A stretch of 64,000 nt of DNA from Nicotiana tabacum. Taxonomy: Eukaryota > Streptophyta > Magnoliopsida > Solanales > Solanaceae. Position numbers and translations under genes: made by a program. This document shows, one piece after another, positions 58,005-64,000 of this stretch. The notes under the pieces are model-generated. The model made no database searches. It saw only the letters and a program-made list of their open reading frames with translations, and was not told the DNA's origin. The stretch lies in NCBI RefSeq assembly GCF_000715075.1, contig NC_134094.1, positions 82,289,120-82,353,119 on the forward strand, read 5' to 3'. Numbering within the stretch: the stretch's first letter is position 1; every line of letters begins with the position of its first letter.

Positions 58005-59512
58005 CTAATTCTGAACATCCTCAATCTTCTTAGGATCCACCTTTATACCTTTTGCCGATACAACATGTCCCAAAAAGGCAACTGAGTCTAACCAAAACTC
58101 ACATTTTGAAAATTTGGCATATAACTGATTATTCTTCAAGGTGTGAAGCACACTTCGAAGATGCTTCCCATGCTCCTCTCGACTGCTAGAGTAAATCAAG
58201 ATATTATCAATGAATACAACCACAAAAGAATCCAAATAAGGCTTGAACACCCGATTCATCAAATCCATAAATTCTGCTGGAGCATTTGTCAACTCAAATG
58301 ACATCACTAGGAACTCATAATACCCATACCGTGACCGAAAAGTTGTCTTAGGGACATCAGATGCCCTAATCTTCAACTGATGGTAAACAGATCTTAAATC
58401 AATCTTCGAAAATACCTTGGCACCCTGAAGCTGATCAAATAAGTCATCAATTCTTAGTAGCGGATATTTGTTTTTGATATTGGCCTTGTTCAACTGCCGA
58501 TAGTCTATACACATCCGCATAGAGGCATCTTTCTTCTTTACAAATAATACTGGTGCACCCCAGGGCGAGACAATGGGTCTAATGAATCCATGATCAAGCA
58601 AGTCTTGTAACTGCTCTTTCAATTCTTTCAACTCTAGCGGGGCCACGCGGTATAGTGGAATAGAAATGGGCTGAGTGCCTAGAGCCAAATCAATACAGAA
58701 ATCAATATCTTTGTCGGGTGGCATCCCCGGCAGATTTGTAGGAAATACTTCTGAAAATTCACGAACAACTGGTACTGAGTCCATAGAAGGGACATCCGCA
58801 CTGGGATCATGAATATAAGCCAAATAGGCTAGACACCCTTTCTCTACCATACGACGAGCTTTTATATAAGAAATAACCCTACTGGCAAAATGGCCAGGAG
58901 TTCCTTTCCACTCTAACCGAGGTAACCCCAGCATAGCTAGGGTCACTGTCTTGGCATGACAGTCCAATATAGCATGATAAGGAGACAGCCAATCCATACC
59001 CAAGATGACATCAAAATCTACCATATCAAGAAGTAGAAGATCCACACTAGTCTCAAGATTACCAATAGTAACCACACACGAACGATAGACATGATATACT
59101 ATAACAGAGTCTCCCACCGGTGTAGATACACACACAGAAGCACTAAGAGAATCACAAGGCACAACCAAATATAAAGCAAAATAGGAGGACACATAGGAGT
59201 AAGTAGATACTAGATCAAATAGAACTAAAACATCTCTATGGAAAAATGGAATAATACGTGTGATCACAGCATCAGATGACTCGGCCTCAGGCCTAGCTGG
59301 AAAAGCATAAAATCGGGGTTGGGCCCCACCACTCTGAACTGCATCTCTGGGACGGCCTCTAACTGGCTGGCCTCTACCTCTAATGGTCTGACCTCCACCT
59401 CTAATGGCCTGACCTCCACCTCTAATGGACTGACCTCCACCTCTAGCTGCCTGACCCCTACCTCTAGCTGGCTGAGCAGGCAGTGAAGCAACCGGTGCCG
59501 GTATGATGGCAC
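58005..59512 (-). pseudogene. Chromovirus protease and reverse transcriptase
   Basis: A long Gly/Arg-repeat linker (59480-59300) leads into protease [17 protein letters not shown], where the Gly after the catalytic Asp region is lost. RT runs from about 58700: [55 protein letters not shown], then [14 protein letters not shown]. The catalytic FIDD is FIDN, so the second metal-binding Asp is Asn. The frame ends at a TAG (58005-58007) where Trp is usual. RT is therefore doubly disabled. Confidence 0.93.
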
Positions 59513-59585
59513 GAGAATCCTGCCGAGATCTCTTACTCGCTAATCTAGGGCAATACCTCCTGATGTGACCAATGTTCCCACACTC

Positions 59586-60887
59586 TTAACACCCATCCTG
59601 ATATCGTGGCTGCTGAAGCTGAAGCTGACCCAAATGGGCCAGATAACCACTGTAGTAACTCTGGAGTGGTGGTGGACTGATAGGAGTTGAATATGCACTA
59701 AATTCTAGCTGCCCAGAGTAATGCATAATAGGACCGTGACTCCCTGAAGCACCGGGAGATGCATGAAGTGCTGAATGAAACGGTCTAGGAGGATGACCCC
59801 TACCAAAATTACCCCTGTCTCCAAATGAGGCACTACTGAAACCACCGAACTGAAGAGGCCTCTTATCAGAGCTCTGCCCTCTCTCCTGTGCAAGAACCAT
59901 CTCGATCCTACTGGCGACATTAGCAGCCGCCTGAAAAGAAATCTCACTTCCGGTTTCCTTGGCCATCTGAAGTCTGATAGGGTGAGTGAGTCCCACAATA
60001 AACCTCTTCACTCTCTCTCCCTCAGTAGGTAGTAAAAGGAGAGAATGACGGGCCAAATCCACAAAACGGGACTCATACTGAGTAACAGTCATACTGCCCT
60101 GCTGTAGACGCTCAAATTGCTTGCGGAATTCCTCTCTCAGTGTGATAGAGAGGAACTTCTCCAGAAATAGCTGAGAGAACTGCTCCCAGGTAAGTGCAGG
60201 TGATCCGACTGGTCGGGTCAATGTGTAATCTCTCTGCCACTTCTTGGCGGAACCCGTCATCTGAAATACAGTAAAATCAACTCCATTGGTCTCAACTATA
60301 CCCATGTTCCGCAGCACCTCATGGCAGCGTTCAAGATAATCCTGTGGGTCCTCAGAAGGTGTACCACTAAAGTGAACTGGAAAGAGCTTGGTGAACTTAT
60401 CAAGTCTCAATTAGGCCTCAAAAGACATGGCGGGCCTATCACCGGTCTGTACCGCAACAACCGGTTGAACTATCCCAACTGGCGGGGCTGCTGGAGCCTG
60501 ATTCTGGGGAGCCATCTGCTCCGGAGTGGGAGTAGTGGGAGTTTGTGCTCCTCCCCCAGCCTGTGAAACGGCTGGTGCCGCTGGAAATGTACCATTCTGG
60601 GCCACACCATCCATAAGACTCACCAATCGGACTAGAGCGTCCTGAAGCACTGGAGTGACTATGAATCCCTCTGAGACCTGAACTGGTCCAACTGGTACAT
60701 TATGAATTGGGACCTCCTCCTGAAGGTCTACCTGAGGTTCTACAACAGGTGCAGCTGCTCGAGCTCTGGACTGAGCTCTACCTCGGCCTCTAGCACGACC
60801 TCGGCCTCGACCTCTACCCCTGGCCATAGTTGCCACCGGGGGTTCTGGTCCCTGTCCATCGGTAGAGGTATTATGTGGTCTCACCAT
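59586..60887 (-). pseudogene. Chromovirus Gag
   Basis: Starts at ATG 60887 (MVRPHNTSTDGQ). The N-terminus has an Arg-Gly repeat stretch (RGRGRGRGRARGRG) and a Pro/Gln-rich region. A TAA at 60411-60413 stands where Gln is expected. The Gag core follows: FSGTPSEDPQDYLERCHEVL, LFLEKFLSITLREEFRKQF, MTVTQYESRFVDLARH. The zinc knuckle spans a second stop at 59586-59588 ([17 protein letters not shown]), so its first half is cut off from the rest. Gag and pol share one frame, usual for this clade. Confidence 0.92.
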
Positions 60888-61074
60888 CTACGAGAGAATA
60901 AGAGTAGAATGGTTCAATCATCGATGATAGAATAAAATCGCACAATAGAATAAGAAAGAAGTGATATTGTTCCTAAACTTCACAGCCTCTGAGAGATAAG
61001 TACAGACGTCTCCGTACCGATCCTTCAGACTCTACTAAGCTTGCTCGTGACTCGTGAGACCTATGTAACCTAGT

Positions 61075-61086
61075 GCTCTGATACCA
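61075..61086 (-). other. Primer binding site (tRNA-iMet) of the chromovirus
   Basis: The minus strand reads TGGTATCAGAGC two bases after the LTR terminus, the standard plant initiator-Met tRNA complement. Confidence 0.97.
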
Positions 61087-61088
61087 AC

Positions 61089-64000
61089 TGTCACGACCCG
61101 AAATTTCCACCTTCGGACCGTGATGGCGCCTAACATTTCACTTGCTAGGCAAGCCAACGTTAGAATAATATTAACCAATTTTTAAACAATCTTTAAATTA
61201 TTAATAATCAAGGAAACAAAAGTGGAAAGCAAAGTTTGAAATATAGTGAAATAATCCATAAAAATAACGGTATCTAAATACCATCCCAGAATTGGTGTCA
61301 TAAGTGCACAAGCTTCTAGAATAAATACAAATAAAGGTCTGAATAAATAAATCTATCTGGAAATAAACACACAGCTAAAGTAAAATAGACAGGAACTTCA
61401 GAACTGCAGACGCCATGCAGTTATACCTCAAGTCTCCTCTGGTAGCTGAAATCCGAGCAAGTCTATGGTACGCCGCTGGGACCAACTCCAAAATATGCAC
61501 AAGAAGTGCAGAGTGTAGTATCAGTACAACAGACCTCATGTACTGGTAAGTGCTGAGCCTAACCTCGATGAAGTAGTGACGAGGCTAAGGCGGTTCACTT
61601 ACATTAACCTGTACGCAATATTAATAACAATAACAAATAATAGAAATAAATCAGGTAACTCATTTATAATAATTGAAGCCAACTTAGTAGCCATAACCAA
61701 TTATCATTTCCATCAATTCTGTTGCAGCGTGCAACCCGCTCTCACAATATATTCACATTCAATTCTGTTGCAGCGTGCAACCCGCTCTCACAATATATTC
61801 ACATTCGGTTCTGTTGCGGCGTGCAACCCGCTCCTCCAATATATTCATTTTAATCAAGTCTGTCATATATTTATTTCAATCAAGTATATATATATAGACT
61901 TTTAAATAAGTCTGTTGCGGCGTGCAACCCGATCCTCCAATATTAACTTTTTTTTTAATAAGTCTATTGCGGCGTGCAACCCGATCTTCCAATATCAACT
62001 TTTAATAAGTCTGTTGCGGCGTGCAATCCGGTCCTCCAATATATCCATTTCAATAACTTCTTATAGAAGAAATTTCTCCAATAAATACAACAATTAATAT
62101 AAAATTATAAAAACAATAAGTATACAACAATTATGATTTAATTATGAAGCAAACAATGACAAATAGCAAATTATTATAGAAATCAGGGAGAAAATAGGCA
62201 GTTTAATATTTAATATGCTAAATGTCAAATAACAATTGAAACACATAATTCAAATAGAATATAACAATTAATGCAAGAATTCAAGAAATTATATTTGACA
62301 AATAATAAGAGAGAAACAATTATTATGATAATTAATTTATGATTAAAAATAATTTATGATTTTTGAAGTAAGCAGGAAAATAATTAATTCGACGACGTAT
62401 AGACACTCATCACCTCGCCTATACATCGTTCATATGCAATTCACATAACAAATAATTTAAGGGTTCTATTCTCCCAAGTCAAGGTTAACCCCGACACTTA
62501 CCTCGCTTTGCAAATTCTCATCAATTACTCAACCACAGCTTTTTCTTTTAAATTTGCCTCCGAAAGCTTCAAATCTATTCACAAATAATTTAATATATTC
62601 AATACTAATCATAGGAATTAATTCCATATAAATTTATATATTTTTCGGATAAAATCTGAAATTAATTAAAATATTCGGTAGTGGGACCCACATCTCAAAT
62701 CCCAGAAAAACTCACGAAATCCGAACACCCATTCCGATACGAGTTCAACCATATAAAATTTGTCCAATTCCGATATCAAATGGACCTTCAAATCTTAATT
62801 TTTTATTTTTGGAAAGTTTTACAAAAATTCCAAATTTTTCCAACTAAATCCGAAATAAATGATGAATATAGGCTTAGATTTATGAAATATAATTACTATA
62901 TGATAACGAACACTTACCCAATTTGAAATCGTAAAAAACTATTTTGAAATCGCCCCTAAGCCGAGTTATAATTGAGGGTTTGTGAAAAATGAAAAAAATT
63001 CCGTTTTTGTTCTGTTTTAAGTCACAGGGGTTAGGCCTTCTTCGCGTTCGCGAAGGGCCTGTTGCGTTCGCGATGAGTAGCAGCCCGTGACTTTTGCGTT
63101 CGCGAGTCCTCCTTCGCGTTCGCGGAGGCTTTCCCCCCTGGCCTTCGCGTTCGCGATAAAGGAATGATCAACCCTCCCCTAGGTGTGCCTAACACTACGC
63201 GTTCGCGAGGAGCTGGTCGCGTTCGCGAAGGGTAATGCCCCCATCGCTTCGCGTTCACGACCAAGCCTTCGTGTTCACGAAGAAGAAAACTTCAGCTGCC
63301 CAGTTTACTCTTCGCGTTCGCGAGAGTACCTTCGTGAACGCGAAGAAGGACATGCAGAACACCTGCTGCAGCAAAATACCATATTTTCAAAGTCCAAAAC
63401 ATCCCGTAGCGTATCCGAAACTCACCCGAGCCCTCGGGGCTCCAAACCAAACATGTAGATAAGTCCTAAAATATCATACGAACTTGCTCGCGCGATCAAT
63501 CGCCAAAATAACACCTAGAACTACGAATCGGATACCAAATCAAAGGAAGTTTTCAAGAAAATTTTAAAACTTATATTTTTACAACCGGACGTCCGAATCA
63601 CGTCAAATCAACTCCGATTCTCACCAAATTTGGCAGACAAGTCATAAATATTATAGTGGGCCTATACCGGACTCCGAAACTAAAATACAGACCTGAGATC
63701 AATGAATCCAACATCAGTTATTTCTTAGAAATCATTAAGCTTTCAAGCTTTTAAGTTTTCATCAAAATTTTATATCCCGGGCTAGGGACCTCGGAATTCG
63801 ATTCCGGGCATACGCCCAATTCTCAAATCACGATACGGACCTACTAAAATTGTCAAAATATTGATCCGGGTCCGTTTGCTCAAAATGTTGACCAAAGTCA
63901 ACTTAGTTGAGTTTTAAAGCTCTATTTCACACTTTAATCCATTTTTCACATAAAAACTTTTCGTAAAATTGTACGGACTACGCACGCAAGTCGAGGAATG
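61089..64000 (-). repeat. 5' LTR of the chromovirus (truncated by window end)
   Basis: Starts at TGTCACGACCCG on plus and continues to the window edge. About 140 bases are missing compared with the 3' LTR. Contains the six-copy array (61719-62035) and the TTCGCGTTCGCGA island (63040-63345). Confidence 0.95.

Larger units (their letters stand above)
52751..64000 (-). mobile_element. Chromovirus (Ty3/gypsy, Tekay-like), nearly complete, cut by the window edge
   Basis: Minus-strand order: 5' LTR 61089 to beyond 64000, PBS 61075-61086, gag-protease-RT in one frame 60887-58005, RNase H, integrase and chromodomain to about 55830, PPT 55805-55816, 3' LTR 52751-55804. LTRs of about 3.05 kb, an iMet PBS and a C-terminal chromodomain fit the Tekay/Del group. 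Comparison of the first 240 LTR bases shows 12 differences: 11 transitions and one 1-base indel. Confidence 0.95.

Overview
This is plant nuclear DNA: AT-rich, intron-bearing, and mostly built of nested transposable elements. The retroelement clades, the many 8-bp-TSD hAT derivatives, the SINE-like tails and the ITS/5.8S fragments fit a Solanaceae genome, perhaps Nicotiana. That assignment is inference from familiarity, not a search. Only one intact host gene is evident: a two-exon patatin-like phospholipase of the pPLAIII / 'patatin-like protein 9' type (complement 11541-13188).

Layout. 1-935 is the end of a long LTR inserted into a Tat-clade Ty3/gypsy element (936-9153, minus strand). That element keeps gag, protease, RT, a second RNase H and integrase remnants, plus an antisense coiled-coil ORF broken by a 191-bp hAT MITE. 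9186-11094 holds two larger hAT derivatives and a SINE-like tail. The patatin-like gene follows. 14029-27146 is the most interesting object: a roughly 13-kb Mutator-like element with about 175-bp terminal inverted repeats. It carries four decayed genes in two convergent pairs: a plant-mobile-domain (PMD/MAIN-like) gene, a GRF-zinc-finger coiled-coil gene, an unrecognised acidic-tailed protein, and a MuDR-type transposase. A 3.2-kb solo LTR sits inside the PMD gene. 27453-28082 is a solo LTR of a Tat relative with a perfect TSD. 29362-30562 is a head-to-head rDNA palindrome (18S end-ITS1-5.8S-ITS2-25S start, then a second ITS1-5.8S in opposite orientation) fused to a LINE endonuclease fragment.

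31385-40696 is an old Ty1/copia element with both LTRs and a TATAT TSD. It landed in a CT/AT microsatellite and was split in its RT by a 2.84-kb solo LTR (35258-38100). 40697-52750 is mostly featureless AT-rich DNA with a (TA)33 microsatellite, several MITE/hAT elements and SINE-like tails. 52751-64000 is a nearly complete chromovirus (Ty3/gypsy, Tekay-like) on the minus strand: 3' LTR, PPT, single-frame gag-pol with chromodomain, tRNA-iMet PBS, and a 5' LTR cut by the window edge.

How the parts relate. Nothing here is an operon. The retroelement proteins belong to separate replication cycles (capsid, protease, RT/RNase H, integrase) and all are disabled. Most nonsense mutations in the chromovirus are what C-to-T deamination of methylated cytosines would give (CAG or CAA to stop, TGG to TAG). 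The MULE's four genes form one unit bounded by its TIRs and share a tandem-repeat intergenic region between the two divergent middle genes.
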